This document shows positions 16,524-26,965 of a stretch of DNA of 64,000 nucleotides, one piece after another (within the stretch, counting starts at the first letter, position 1; each line of letters opens with the position of its first letter). The position numbers were made by a program, and so were the translations under genes. The stretch spans positions 124,001-188,000 of the forward strand of contig JBFLXL010000001.1 in the NCBI GenBank assembly GCA_040757205.1, read 5' to 3'. Source of the DNA: Bacillota bacterium (GTDB taxonomy: Bacteria > Bacillota > Desulfotomaculia > Desulfotomaculales > Desulforudaceae). The notes below the pieces were generated by a model that was not told the DNA's origin, made no database searches, and worked only from the letters and a program-made list of their open reading frames with translations.

Positions 16524-19193
16524 ATGAACAACCATCGGGAATGGCGGTTGAAAAAGCCCGAACCGGTGCTTTCCCGGATGCTGGCGCGGGAGTGCGGCAT
16601 TTCGGAATTGACGGGCCAGTTGCTAGTCAACCGGGGTATGATCACCGTCAGGGAAGCGCAAATTTTTTTGGACGGGGACCTGGGTAGCCTTTGGTCCCCG
16701 TATTTGCTGCGCGACATGACGAGAGCCGTGGACCTGATTCGAAGGGCATTGGCCGCGGGCGACAAGATCCTGGTCTACGGAGACTACGACGCGGACGGGA
16801 TGACGGCGGTGGCCCTGATGACGTTTGCCCTGCGGACTCTGGGCGGCCGGGTTGAGTATCACATTCCTTGGCGGGCGGACGGCTACGGCCTGAATCTCGA
16901 GGTGCTCGAGCGGGCCGCCGCCGACGAAGTCGGCCTGGTCATTACGGTGGACTGCGGGGTCACCGCTTGTCGAGAAATAGAGCGGGCTTTGGCCCTGGGA
17001 CTGGGCGTGGTGGTCACCGACCACCACGAGCCGCAGGGTGTTCTGCCGCCGGTGCCGGTGGTAAACCCGCGCCGGCCGGATTGCGACTACCCGTTCAAGG
17101 ATCTGGCCGGGGTTGGGGTGGCCTACAAGTTGGCCCAAGCCTTGCTGGGCGGTGAGGTGCCAACATTTTTTCTGGGGCTGGCCTGTCTGGGCACGGTGGC
17201 CGACGTGATGCCGCTGCGGGGTGAAAACCGCTTGCTGGTCCGTCACGGTTTGCCGCAACTGATTGAAAATCCCGGGATCGCCGCCCTGGGCACCGGACTT
17301 GCCCAAAAACCGTCCGTCCGTGATGTGGCGTTCGGTATCGCCCCCTTGCTGAACGCCGCGGGTCGCATCGGCCGCCCGGAACTGGGAGTGGAAATCCTCC
17401 TGGCCGAACCCGGTGAGGCGCCGGTACTGGCCGCCCAACTGGCGGACTTAAACGACCGGCGCAAGTACCTGGAGGAGACAGTGTCGGCCGCGGCGCTGGC
17501 CGAATTGAGCGCACTGGCGGAACTGCCCCCGGCGGTGGTGCTCGGCGGCGAGGGCTGGCACCCGGGGGTGGTGGGGATTGTCGCTTCCCGCCTGGCCGGG
17601 CGTCTGGGAAGACCGGTGGCCCTGATCGCGGTGGACGGCGGCGAGGGCCGGGGTTCCATCCGGGCCGGAGAGGGCTGGAACCTGATGGAGGCGCTGAATT
17701 CCTGCCGGGAGGTGCTGACCCGCTTTGGCGGTCACCGGGGCGCGGCCGGCTTCAGTCTGCCCGCCGCCTCAATCCCCGGCTTCACCGAAGCCCTGGTCCG
17801 GTACGCCCGGCACCTTCCGGAGCCGGCGCGGCCGGAGTTAGAGATTGAGGCGCTGGTAACCTTGGATCAGCTTACCCCGGAGGTTTTGCGGGAAATTGAG
17901 GCCCTGGAACCCTGGGGCGCGCAAAACGAACCTCCGGTGTTGGCCGCAGAGGACATGCGGATCGTGAAATGCAGCCAGGTCGGGCGGGAGGGCGAACATT
18001 TGAAACTGGTCCTTGAGCAGGGCCGGACGGTGAGGTATGGTATTGGCTTTGGACTGGGCCCGGCACAGGTGCAAATGGAGGAGTGCAGGCGGGTGCACCT
18101 GGCTTTTGTGCCGGTGATGAACCGGTGGAACGGAAGAGAGACGCCCGAAATCAAGATGGTGGACTGGAAGCCGGGACCGGCTGCGGCCTTGACCGCCGAA
18201 ACCGCGGCCGGCCGGGAGTCGCCGGCGGGAGTCGCCGGCGGGTATGTAGCGCCGTCCTTCATCACCCGGGCCCTGGCCGGCGGGGAACTTATGCCAAAAA
18301 GGTGTCAGACGCCTTTTTCCCTTCTCCCGGACGGCGGTTGGCGGCTCCGCCGGGTACACGACCTGCGGCATCTGCCGTTCTGGGGACCTGCAGCCCGGCG
18401 TTTTTTGGACGGGGAGCGCCCGACGCTGGTTGCCGTACCCAATCCCGAAATGGTTTCGGAGATCGTGTCCAAAATGCGCCTGACCCTTCCCGGGCGGCAT
18501 GAAGGAGTGGAATGGCTGACCCCCAAGGAAGGGGACCAGGGGACAGTCCCCCTAAGGCCCCAAGGGGACTGTCCCCCTGCGCCCCTTGCGGCGGAAGGCG
18601 GCACCCGCGAACGTTTTTTGTCCGGCGGGGCCGGCATCGTGGTCGCGGTGCCTCCCGACGGCTGTGATCTTTTCCCCGCGCGGGTTGTGGCGCTCGGCCT
18701 GATGTACCATTGGTCCGAGTGGCAGACCCTGGCCCGGTGCGGGGAGGAACTGATCCTGGCTTTTTCGGTTCACGACCACGTCCGTAACCGACGTCATCTC
18801 CGCAGTCTGGCCCCGAACCGCAAGTGTCTTTTGTCGCTCTTTCGGCTGTTACCCACCTTGGACCTCCGGGTGGACTCCGGCCGCCGCGCACTCCTTTCCG
18901 CGATGCGCGCGCAAGGCCACCCCGAGTTTACACCCGTCACGCTGGAGGTCGGCCTCACCATCCTCGAGGAACTCGGCTTGGTCGCCCGCCTGGCTGACGG
19001 GGGGCTGGAAGTCCGGAAGGCACCGGGCGGGCGAAAGCACCTGAGCCAGGCGCCCACGTTCCGGCGCGTGCACCGGATAAAGCGCGAGGCCTGGGGGTGC
19101 CAGCAGTTCTTCCTAAAGGCGACCCCCGGTGAACTGGCCCGGTTTTTCAAGTGTGATATAATCTCTTTGGGTGATGGTCCGCATGCCGATTGA
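16524..19193 (+). CDS. recJ: Single-stranded-DNA-specific exonuclease RecJ
   Basis: 889 residues, long for the family (Bacillus RecJ is near 790). DHH motifs are ILVYGDYDADGMTA (residues 82-95) and VVTDHHEP (about 165), with DHHA1 motif FGGHRGAAGFSL near residue 400, all metal-binding residues present. It degrades ssDNA 5' to 3' in recombination and repair. The C-terminal third is a poorly conserved extension. Near residues 672-690 it is interrupted by a palindromic GGGGACWGTCCCC repeat pair read in frame as GDQGTVPLRPQGDCPP, apparently an element inserted into the gene without breaking it. The stop overlaps the rel start. Confidence 0.95.
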   Translation: MNNHREWRLKKPEPVLSRMLARECGISELTGQLLVNRGMITVREAQIFLDGDLGSLWSPYLLRDMTRAVDLIRRALAAGDKILVYGDYDADGMTAVALMTFALRTLGGRVEYHIPWRADGYGLNLEVLERAAADEVGLVITVDCGVTACREIERALALGLGVVVTDHHEPQGVLPPVPVVNPRRPDCDYPFKDLAGVGVAYKLAQALLGGEVPTFFLGLACLGTVADVMPLRGENRLLVRHGLPQLIENPGIAALGTGLAQKPSVRDVAFGIAPLLNAAGRIGRPELGVEILLAEPGEAPVLAAQLADLNDRRKYLEETVSAAALAELSALAELPPAVVLGGEGWHPGVVGIVASRLAGRLGRPVALIAVDGGEGRGSIRAGEGWNLMEALNSCREVLTRFGGHRGAAGFSLPAASIPGFTEALVRYARHLPEPARPELEIEALVTLDQLTPEVLREIEALEPWGAQNEPPVLAAEDMRIVKCSQVGREGEHLKLVLEQGRTVRYGIGFGLGPAQVQMEECRRVHLAFVPVMNRWNGRETPEIKMVDWKPGPAAALTAETAAGRESPAGVAGGYVAPSFITRALAGGELMPKRCQTPFSLLPDGGWRLRRVHDLRHLPFWGPAARRFLDGERPTLVAVPNPEMVSEIVSKMRLTLPGRHEGVEWLTPKEGDQGTVPLRPQGDCPPAPLAAEGGTRERFLSGGAGIVVAVPPDGCDLFPARVVALGLMYHWSEWQTLARCGEELILAFSVHDHVRNRRHLRSLAPNRKCLLSLFRLLPTLDLRVDSGRRALLSAMRAQGHPEFTPVTLEVGLTILEELGLVARLADGGLEVRKAPGGRKHLSQAPTFRRVHRIKREAWGCQQFFLKATPGELARFFKCDIISLGDGPHAD
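18539..18576. repeat. GGGGACWGTCCCC palindromic repeat pair inside recJ
   Basis: ggggacagtcccc at 18539-18551 and ggggactgtcccc at 18564-18576, start-to-start 25 bp, separated by ctaaggccccaa. The same paired arrangement with 25-bp offset occurs at 22777-22814. Confidence 0.85.
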
Positions 19194-21321
19194 GCCGCTG
19201 GTGGAGAGGATTCGGCAATACAACCCGCGCGTGGACATGTCTTTTATTCAGCGGGCGTACGAGTTCGCCCAGGAGGCGCACCACAACCAGAAACGGATTT
19301 CCGGTGAGGACTTCATCGTTCACCCGCTGGAAGTGGCGCAGATCCTGGCCGAACTGGAACTCGACCTGGAAAGCGTGGTCGGGGGTCTTTTGCATGACGT
19401 CGTGGAAGACGCCGGGATCGAACTGTGCGTCATCCGGGAGGAGTTCGGCGACGAGGTCGCCCTGCTCGTCGACGGGGTCACCAAGCTGAGGCGCCTGGCT
19501 TACCGTTCCAAGGAGGAGCAGCAAGCCGAGAACTTGCGGAAAATGCTCCTGGCGATGGCGAAGGACGTGCGGGTGATCCTGATCAAGCTGGCCGACCGCC
19601 TCCACAACCTGCGGACGCTCCAGTACCACACGGTGCCCAAACAGCGGGAAATCGCCCAGGAAACCCTGGAAATCTTCGCTCCTCTGGCCCACCGCTTGGG
19701 CATCTACCGGATCAAGTCCGAGCTGGAGGACATCGCTTTTCGTTTCCGGGAGCCGCAACGGCACGGCGAACTGACCCGGCGCCTGAGTGCGACCCGCAGC
19801 GTGCGTGAGGGTTACATCGAGAGTGTAATCGGAATCCTGCAGGAAAAGTTGGGCGGCATGGGCATCAACTCGGACATCCAGGGCCGGCCCAAACACCTGT
19901 ACAGCATCTACCAGAAGATGTTGGCCCAGGAGAAGGACCTGGAGGAGATCTTCGACATCCTCGGCATCCGGATCCTGGTGGAGTCGGTCAAAGACTGCTA
20001 CGCCACGCTCGGGGTGGTCCACACCCTTTGGAAGCCGGTCCCCGGGCGGTTCAAGGACTATATCGCCATGCCCAAATCGAACATGTACCAATCGCTGCAT
20101 ACTTCCGTGGTCGGCCCCGAGGGCGAGGTGCTGGAAATCCAGGTGCGCACCAGGGATATGCACCGTACCGCCGAGTACGGCATCGCGGCGCACTGGCGCT
20201 ACAAAACCGGGGCCCGCGGCGACCCCGCGTTCGACGAAAAGCTGGCCTGGCTGAGGCAGCTCCTGGAATGGCAGCACGAGTTGCGCGACGCCCGCGAGTT
20301 CATGGAAACCCTGAAGATCGACCTGTTCGCCGATTCGGTCTACGTCTTCACACCGGTGGGCGACGTACTGGAGTTGCCGGCCGGTTCGATTCCGCTGGAT
20401 TTCGCCTACCGCATCCACACCGACCTCGGTCACCGGAGCATCGGGGCCCGGGTGAACGGCAGACTGGTGCCGTTGAACTACCAGTTGAAGACCGGCGACA
20501 TCGTCGACATCATCAAGGCCAAACAGGCGGGCCCCAGCCGCGACTGGCTGAACCTGGTGAAGACCCCGCAGGCGAAAACCAAAATCCGGCAGTGGTTTAA
20601 GAAAGAACAGCGCGAGGAGAACGTCCAGCGCGGGCGGGAAGCCCTGGAGCGCGAGGCGCGGAAGCAGGGCCTGGAGTTGGAGCACCTGCGCGGCGACCGC
20701 CTGTTGGAACTGGGCAAAAAGTACAACCTGCACACCGTCGAGGACGTTCAAGCGGCGGTATCGCTGGGCGTGGTGACGGCCAACGCCCTGGTCGCGCGTT
20801 TGAAGGAACTGTTCCGGCCGGTGCCCGCGGAAGTCGAGCTGCCGGACGTGGTCGTCGAAAAACGTCGTTCTCCGGCCACCCAGGGGGTCCGGGTTCTGGG
20901 AGTCGACAACCTGTTGGTGCGTCTGGCCCACTGCTGCAACCCGGTGCCCGGGGACGCCATCGTGGGCTATATCACGCGGGGACGGGGAGTTTCCGTGCAC
21001 CGGGCGGACTGCCGCAGCATCGGGATGTGGCGGGAAAAGGAACAGGAACGCTTGGTGGAAGTGGTCTGGGAAAAGACCGAGATCCCGTTCCAGATCCGGC
21101 TCGAGGTTTCGGGAATGGACCGGGCGGGGCTTTTGCGCGACGTGATGAATGTGCTCAGCGAAATGAAAATCAGCGCCAGTTGGGTAACGGCACGGGGCGA
21201 CAAGAGCAAGATGGCGACGATCGCCCTGACCGTTGAGATTCGGAACCTGGAGCAATTTGACTATCTCCGGCAAAAGATCGGCAAGATAAAGGACGTGTAC
21301 GAAGTGAGGCGGGTGGTCTAG
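19183..21321 (+). CDS. rel: Bifunctional (p)ppGpp synthetase/hydrolase Rel
   Basis: 712 residues from ATG 19183; GTG 19171 and ATG 19174 are also in frame and no strong SD decides. Domains: HD hydrolase (residues 40-195; [18 protein letters not shown], His/Asp residues intact), synthetase (230-360; [19 protein letters not shown]), TGS (about 390-450; [22 protein letters not shown]), helical/zinc-finger-like region ([18 protein letters not shown]) and C-terminal ACT. Intact HD and synthetase motifs indicate a single Rel that both makes and degrades the stringent alarmone. The start overlaps recJ and the end overlaps dtd, so it is operonic. Confidence 0.96.
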   Translation: MPIEPLVERIRQYNPRVDMSFIQRAYEFAQEAHHNQKRISGEDFIVHPLEVAQILAELELDLESVVGGLLHDVVEDAGIELCVIREEFGDEVALLVDGVTKLRRLAYRSKEEQQAENLRKMLLAMAKDVRVILIKLADRLHNLRTLQYHTVPKQREIAQETLEIFAPLAHRLGIYRIKSELEDIAFRFREPQRHGELTRRLSATRSVREGYIESVIGILQEKLGGMGINSDIQGRPKHLYSIYQKMLAQEKDLEEIFDILGIRILVESVKDCYATLGVVHTLWKPVPGRFKDYIAMPKSNMYQSLHTSVVGPEGEVLEIQVRTRDMHRTAEYGIAAHWRYKTGARGDPAFDEKLAWLRQLLEWQHELRDAREFMETLKIDLFADSVYVFTPVGDVLELPAGSIPLDFAYRIHTDLGHRSIGARVNGRLVPLNYQLKTGDIVDIIKAKQAGPSRDWLNLVKTPQAKTKIRQWFKKEQREENVQRGREALEREARKQGLELEHLRGDRLLELGKKYNLHTVEDVQAAVSLGVVTANALVARLKELFRPVPAEVELPDVVVEKRRSPATQGVRVLGVDNLLVRLAHCCNPVPGDAIVGYITRGRGVSVHRADCRSIGMWREKEQERLVEVVWEKTEIPFQIRLEVSGMDRAGLLRDVMNVLSEMKISASWVTARGDKSKMATIALTVEIRNLEQFDYLRQKIGKIKDVYEVRRVV

Positions 21322-21770
21322 TGCGCGCGGTGGTCCAGCGCGTCTCCCGGGGGGCGGTGGCCGTCGCGGGGGAGACGGTGGGGGAAATCGGCCGCGGTTT
21401 CGTGGTCCTTCTGGGAGTCGGCCGGGAAGACACCCCGGACGACGCCGCCTATTTGGCCGAGAGGATCGCCAACCTGCGGGTTTTCGCCGACGAGAACGGC
21501 AAGCTGAACCGTTCGTTGTTGGAAAACGGCGGCGGCGTTTTGGCCGTGTCCCAGTTCACCCTGTTCGGGGACTGCCGTAAGGGGCGGCGGCCGGGTTTTT
21601 CGGCGGCCGCGCCGCCGGAGCGCGCCGCCTTCCTGTATGCCGAGTTCGTGCGGCGGATGGATGCTCTGGGTGTGCCCACAGCCCAAGGGCGTTTTCAGGA
21701 ACACATGGAGGTCCTGATCGTTAACGACGGTCCGGTGACCCTGCTTCTGGACAGCAGGAAGCTCTTTTAA
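21321..21770 (+). CDS. dtd: D-aminoacyl-tRNA deacylase
   Basis: 149 residues, the normal DTD length. The GTG start shares one base with the rel TAG. The conserved active-site motifs are present: SQFTLFGD (near residue 76) and NDGPVT (near residue 135). It hydrolyses D-aminoacyl- and mischarged glycyl-tRNA. Its last codons and the bases following are partly repeated 71 bp downstream (copy at about 21811-21847), creating a two-copy direct repeat between dtd and the next gene. Confidence 0.96.
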   Translation: MRAVVQRVSRGAVAVAGETVGEIGRGFVVLLGVGREDTPDDAAYLAERIANLRVFADENGKLNRSLLENGGGVLAVSQFTLFGDCRKGRRPGFSAAAPPERAAFLYAEFVRRMDALGVPTAQGRFQEHMEVLIVNDGPVTLLLDSRKLF

Positions 21771-21847
21771 TAAGGGGGAGCAACGACTTTTTTTCGCACG
21801 CAACACTCCTCCTGTGTCTGGACAGCGGGAATCTCTTTTAGAGGGGG
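21740..21847 (+). repeat. Two-copy imperfect direct repeat at the dtd 3' end (offset 71)
   Basis: The segment tctggacagcaggaagctct (from 21746) recurs as tctggacagcgggaatctct (from 21817). Similarity extends a few bases each side, to about 35 bp with several mismatches. Copy 1 spans the dtd stop codon; copy 2 ends in the SD of the next gene. Confidence 0.7.
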
Positions 21848-21859
21848 GAAACGCGGGAA

Positions 21860-22498
21860 GTGGGAAGGCTGGTTTTTGACGCCCTTATGGTTGGAGCGCT
21901 GCAGACCAATTGCTATATACTAGGCTGCCCCGAAACCCGGGAGGCGGTGGTGATCGATCCCGGGGCGGAGGCCCAGTTGATCGTCAGGGCCCTGGACAAA
22001 CACGGGCTCAAGCTGAAAACGGTCGTCCTCACCCATGGGCACGCCGACCACATCGGCGCCTGCGGGGAACTGCGGCGCGTGCCCGGGGTCACCCTGGCCG
22101 TTCACCGGGAAGACGCACCCCTGCTCTCCGATGCGCACCGAAATCTTACCGCTTACATCGGTTCCCCGCTCACGCTGCCGGCGGCGGAAAGGCTGCTTGG
22201 CGACGGGGACCGGGTAGAGTGCGGCACCGTAGGACTGACTGTCCTGCACACCCCGGGGCACACCCGTGGCAGTATCTGCCTCTATGGTGAGGGCCTCCTT
22301 TTCACCGGTGACACACTGTTTGCCGGGGCGGTGGGACGGACTGACTTCCCCGGGGGCGACTTCAAAACGCTGGTCGCTTCCTTGAAAAACCGGTTGATGC
22401 CGCTTCCCGACGACACCGTGGTCTATCCGGGTCACGGGTCGGCCAGCACCATGGGCATCGAGAAAGAGGAAAACCCGTACCTGACGACCGACTGGTGA
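21860..22498 (+). CDS. MBL-fold metallo-hydrolase, glyoxalase II-like
   Basis: 212 residues with the metallo-beta-lactamase metal motif HGHADHIG near residue 57, a further His in LHTPGHTRGSICL (about 130), Asp in FTGDTLFAGAVGRTDFPGG (about 152) and the final His in YPGHGSASTMG. This class includes hydroxyacylglutathione hydrolase-like thioesterases; in bacteria lacking glutathione the substrate is usually unknown. The gene sits in the conserved position between dtd and hisS found in many Firmicutes. The GTG start has GAGGGGGGAAA upstream. Confidence 0.9.
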   Translation: MGRLVFDALMVGALQTNCYILGCPETREAVVIDPGAEAQLIVRALDKHGLKLKTVVLTHGHADHIGACGELRRVPGVTLAVHREDAPLLSDAHRNLTAYIGSPLTLPAAERLLGDGDRVECGTVGLTVLHTPGHTRGSICLYGEGLLFTGDTLFAGAVGRTDFPGGDFKTLVASLKNRLMPLPDDTVVYPGHGSASTMGIEKEENPYLTTDW

Positions 22499-22831
22499 GG
22501 TGGGCGTGAGACCCCGGTCTCGGCTCCGGTGCTCCGCGCCGACGGCAGCACGGCTTGTCGCGAAGCCCTGGCACGCCGCCTGCGGATTACCATCGCAGGT
22601 GATGCCGGTTCAGGCGGGGCGGTGGTGCTCCAGGAGTTGTGGCGGCCGGTTCACAGTCAGTGTTTCGTGGTGTCCTCGGCGGCGGCAGGGCTTTCCGCTT
22701 CTTCGCCGGCGGCCGTTCGCGGCGCTCCGCAATGTCGCCTTCGCCGGGGTTCTCCGCCGGCTGTGCGAGGACGAAAGGGGACAGTCCCCTTTGGGCCCCA
22801 GGGGGACTGTCCCCCTTAGCGGGGTGAGAGA
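22499..22831 (+). other. 333-bp gap containing a palindromic repeat pair
   Basis: GC-rich with no supported gene; short open frames have no ribosome site and no recognisable protein. The 3' end holds the repeat pair described at 22777-22814, directly in front of the HicB-HicA-like gene. Confidence 0.5.
22777..22814. repeat. GGGGACWGTCCCC palindromic repeat pair
   Basis: ggggacagtcccc at 22777-22789 and ggggactgtcccc at 22802-22814, 25-bp offset, separated by tttgggccccag. Spacing and core are the same as in the recJ copy. Confidence 0.85.
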
Positions 22832-23248
22832 ATGTTCGACGAACCGCCGGAGGGCGGCGAGGGGCGGTACACTGTTGTGGTGACCGGCGACGGAGAGTTT
22901 CTGGTGGGTACCTGCGTGGAACTAGGGGTATCCGCACAGGGGGGAACCCGGGAGGGGTGCCTGGAGAACCTGCGCGAGGCGGTCGCCCTTTTCCTGGACG
23001 AGGAGCCGATCGTGCTCCCGGCCGGAGTGATCAAAGCCCTGAAAGCGGCCGGTTACCACGGGGTGAACAAAAGAGGGCGCCACATCAAGTTCCGCAAGTA
23101 CGGCTCCCCGCCGGACACACTGGTGTTGCCGAACGAGAGCCGGTTGGCGCGCCATTTCATCGGCCTGGTCTGCGACCGGACCGGCTGTTCCCCGGAACAG
23201 ATTCAGGGTTCGAAAAGCGGGGCCGAGCACGAAAGTCGGCAGGACTGA
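22832..23248 (+). CDS. Single-chain HicB-like plus HicA-like protein
   Basis: 138 residues. Residues 10-60 resemble the HicB antitoxin N-terminal fold (YTVVVTGDGEFLVGTCVELG, then QGGTREGCLENLREAVALFLDEE). Residues 64-125 resemble HicA toxin: VIKALKAAGYHGVNKRGRHIKFRK, where the His aligns with the HicA catalytic His in GSH(H), then TLVLPNESRLARHFIGLVCDRTGCSPEQI, like the VP-x-H ... G-T-L-x-x-I tail. HicA and HicB are normally separate genes in the opposite or same order, so the fusion is unusual. It could be a self-inhibited RNase or a repurposed RNA-binding protein. The match is by eye only. Confidence 0.65.
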   Translation: MFDEPPEGGEGRYTVVVTGDGEFLVGTCVELGVSAQGGTREGCLENLREAVALFLDEEPIVLPAGVIKALKAAGYHGVNKRGRHIKFRKYGSPPDTLVLPNESRLARHFIGLVCDRTGCSPEQIQGSKSGAEHESRQD

Positions 23249-23286
23249 CGCATGGCCTTTATAACGAGAGCCATATTAAGGTTTCC

Positions 23287-23342
23287 GGGACTGGTGCGAG
23301 ATGAAAATAACGAGTTGCGGCTATTTTTCATGCATCAGTCCC
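23287..23342. other. Long imperfect hairpin upstream of hisS
   Basis: gggactggtgc...gatgaaaata pairs with tatttttcat...gcatcagtccc around a loop near 23311-23322. There is no following T-run. It may terminate the previous gene or be a regulatory hairpin; it does not resemble a T-box. Confidence 0.55.
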
Positions 23343-23360
23343 GAAAAACGAGGCCGAGTC

Positions 23361-23389
23361 TTGACAGGTTCCGGCACCTGGCATAAAAT
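23361..23389 (+). promoter_or_regulatory. Sigma-A promoter for hisS-aspS
   Basis: TTGACA (23361-23366), 17-nt spacer, TAAAAT (23384-23389), 37 nt before the hisS start. Confidence 0.8.
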
Positions 23390-23425
23390 CTCGGCAGTTT
23401 AGTTTTTGATTGGAGAAGAGCGCCA

Positions 23426-24676
23426 ATGCTGATTTCCAGGCCGCGGGGCACCAGCGACCTTCTGCCGCACGCCACGGCCAGGTGGCAGCGGGTGGAAGCG
23501 GTGATCCGGGACCTTTGCCGGGTTTACGGGTACGGGGAAATCCGTACGCCCCTGTTTGAATCCACGGAGCTTTTCCAGCGCGGCGTGGGAGAGGGCACCG
23601 ACATCGTGGAGAAAGAGATGTACACCTTCACCGACAAGGGCGGCCGCAGCCTGACCCTGAGGCCGGAAGGCACCGCTCCGGTGACCCGGGCCTACCTGGA
23701 AAACGGCCTGCACGCCGTCCCGCAGCCGGTTAAACTTTTTTACGTCGGGCCGATGTTCCGCCATGACCGGCCCCAGGCCGGGAGATACCGCCAGTTCCAC
23801 CAGTTTGGGGTGGAGATCTTCGGGGCCGCGGATCCGGCCGCCGACGCCGAGGTGATCGCGCTGGCGATGCACTTCTTCGAGCGGCTGGGCATAGCCGGCC
23901 TGGAACTGCACTTGAACAGCGTGGGCTGCCCCGGTTGCCGGGCGGTGCTGCGCGCAAAGCTCGCGGACCACTTTGGGCCCCGGGCCGGCGAACTGTGTGC
24001 CAATTGCAAAAGCCGCCTGGGCAAGAACCCCCTGCGGCTTCTGGACTGCAAGGAGGAGCAGTGCCGTGCCGCCGGGCGGGAGGCCCCCGTGCCGGTGGAC
24101 TACCTGTGCCCGGATTGCGGCGGCCATTTCGAACGGGTGCGGCGAAACCTGGAGCTCCTTGGAGTGAGTTTCCGGCTGAACCCGTGTCTGGTGCGCGGCC
24201 TGGACTATTACACCAGGACCGCGTTTGAGATTTTGGTGCCCGGGCGCGGCGCCCAGGACGCCGTCGGCGGCGGCGGCCGGTACGACGGGTTGGTCGGCGC
24301 CATCGGCGGCCCGGCCGTGCCCGGCGTCGGCTTCGCCCTGGGGCTCGAGCGGACGCTGCTTTTAGTGTCAAAACAGGCCGGCGGCGAGGAACCGCCTCAA
24401 GGCCCGGTGGTGTTCATCGCCACCGCCGGCGAAACGGAGGAGACGGCCACCGTGCTGTTGGCCCGGCTGCGTGCGGCCGGCGTGTCCGCCGACCGCGAAT
24501 ACACCGGCCGGAGCCTCAAGGCGCAAATGAAGCATGCCGCCAAGCGGGGAGCACGTTGGGTGGTCATTGTGGGCGAGGACGAACTGGAGGCCGGTGAGGT
24601 GACCCTCAGGGACATGGGGGCCGGTCTGCAAGTCCGGGTTTCCCTGGGGGAAGTCGTGGAACGTCTGCGCTCATGA
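23426..24676 (+). CDS. hisS: Histidyl-tRNA synthetase
   Basis: 416 residues, typical class II HisRS. Motif 2 region is YVGPMFRHDRPQAGRYRQFHQFGVEIFG (near residue 110), preceded by LRPEGTAPVTRAYLE. HisA motif region: LVRGLDYYTRTAFEI (near 255). Motif 3: GGGGRYDGLVGAIGGPAVPGVGFALGLER. A Cys-rich insertion (CPGCRAVL; CANC; CPDCGG) is present, as in many Firmicutes HisRS. The C-terminal anticodon-binding domain follows residue 325. It charges tRNA-His, and its own promoter lies upstream. Confidence 0.97.
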   Translation: MLISRPRGTSDLLPHATARWQRVEAVIRDLCRVYGYGEIRTPLFESTELFQRGVGEGTDIVEKEMYTFTDKGGRSLTLRPEGTAPVTRAYLENGLHAVPQPVKLFYVGPMFRHDRPQAGRYRQFHQFGVEIFGAADPAADAEVIALAMHFFERLGIAGLELHLNSVGCPGCRAVLRAKLADHFGPRAGELCANCKSRLGKNPLRLLDCKEEQCRAAGREAPVPVDYLCPDCGGHFERVRRNLELLGVSFRLNPCLVRGLDYYTRTAFEILVPGRGAQDAVGGGGRYDGLVGAIGGPAVPGVGFALGLERTLLLVSKQAGGEEPPQGPVVFIATAGETEETATVLLARLRAAGVSADREYTGRSLKAQMKHAAKRGARWVVIVGEDELEAGEVTLRDMGAGLQVRVSLGEVVERLRS

Positions 24677-24695
24677 CGCGGGCGGACAGTGAAAG

Positions 24696-26497
<1,802 letters not shown>

Positions 26498-26513
<16 letters not shown>

Positions 26514-26540
26514 CCGGCGGCCGGCGGCAAGTGACCGGCG
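26498..26540 (+). repeat. 21-bp tandem duplication across the aspS stop codon
   Basis: The unit ggccggcggcaagtgaccgg(c) occurs twice in direct tandem, so the TGA stop context is present twice. Confidence 0.8.
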
Positions 26541-26571
26541 GCTTCCGGCACGGTCTGGGCTGCCGCGCCAC

Positions 26572-26600
26572 TTGTCAAACGTGAACGAGTGTGCTAGTAT
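26572..26600 (+). promoter_or_regulatory. Sigma-A promoter for the 6S RNA candidate
   Basis: TTGTCA (26572-26577), 17-nt spacer, TAGTAT (26595-26600). There is no credible gene start within 350 bp downstream, which fits a promoter for a non-coding RNA. Confidence 0.65.
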
Positions 26601-26605
26601 TGTTT

Positions 26606-26790
26606 AAGACCCGGGCAAGCAGAATATGAGCATAAACCCTGCATTGTGCGTGGCAATCTCGAAGTTCTGAGCCAACACCGACGCATTGGGAGCCCGGCCT
26701 CTGGCTGCGGCTTGCAGGCCTCCGCCGCGAGGAAGCGAAAAACAGCCAGGAGGGCACCCACCAGTTCTGAGATTGGGTTCAGGAAACTTT
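26606..26790 (+). ncRNA. ssrS: Probable 6S RNA
   Basis: About 185 nt, non-coding, behind a good sigma-A promoter and directly downstream of aspS, the position of 6S-1 RNA (bsrA) in Bacillus. A rod-like fold is visible. An outer stem is suggested by GACCC near the 5' end with gggttc near 26775. caatctc (about 26653) pairs with gagattg (about 26769), and an inner stem is formed by gcc-tc-tggctg (about 26698) with cagcca-gga-gggc (about 26744), leaving large internal bubbles as in 6S RNA. 6S RNA mimics an open promoter and sequesters the sigma-A holoenzyme. Assignment rests on context, size and eye-drawn pairing. Confidence 0.55.
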
Positions 26791-26858
26791 GAGCGGAGTC
26801 ACGGCAACGTGGGGTTTATTTTTAGGCAAAGCCGGAGTTTTGTCAGCGCGTCGAAATA

Positions 26859-26883
26859 ACCGTGTTCGTTGGGACACGGTTTT
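26859..26883 (+). terminator. Hairpin with T-run between 6S candidate and nifS
   Basis: accgtgt (26859-26865) / acacggt (26874-26880) with an 8-nt loop, followed by tttc. It is a weak T-tract and may be the distal terminator of the non-coding transcript. Confidence 0.5.
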
Positions 26884-26965
26884 CTGCTTCCTGGAATAAA
26901 CTGGCGCCAATCAAGCGTGACCACCTGAGAAACACTAGCAAAAGAGGGGAGAGGAGGCGCGGAGT

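Noticed and set aside
19147-21273. 708-codon minus-strand open frame opposite rel
   Set aside because: Antisense shadow; rel has full HD, synthetase, TGS and ACT motifs.
22529-22819. 96-codon frame in the gap before the HicB-HicA-like gene
   Set aside because: No SD and ends inside the palindromic repeat; not protein-like.
23249-23425. T-box riboswitch before hisS
   Set aside because: No T-box sequence or specifier architecture; only a long hairpin and a promoter lying downstream of it.
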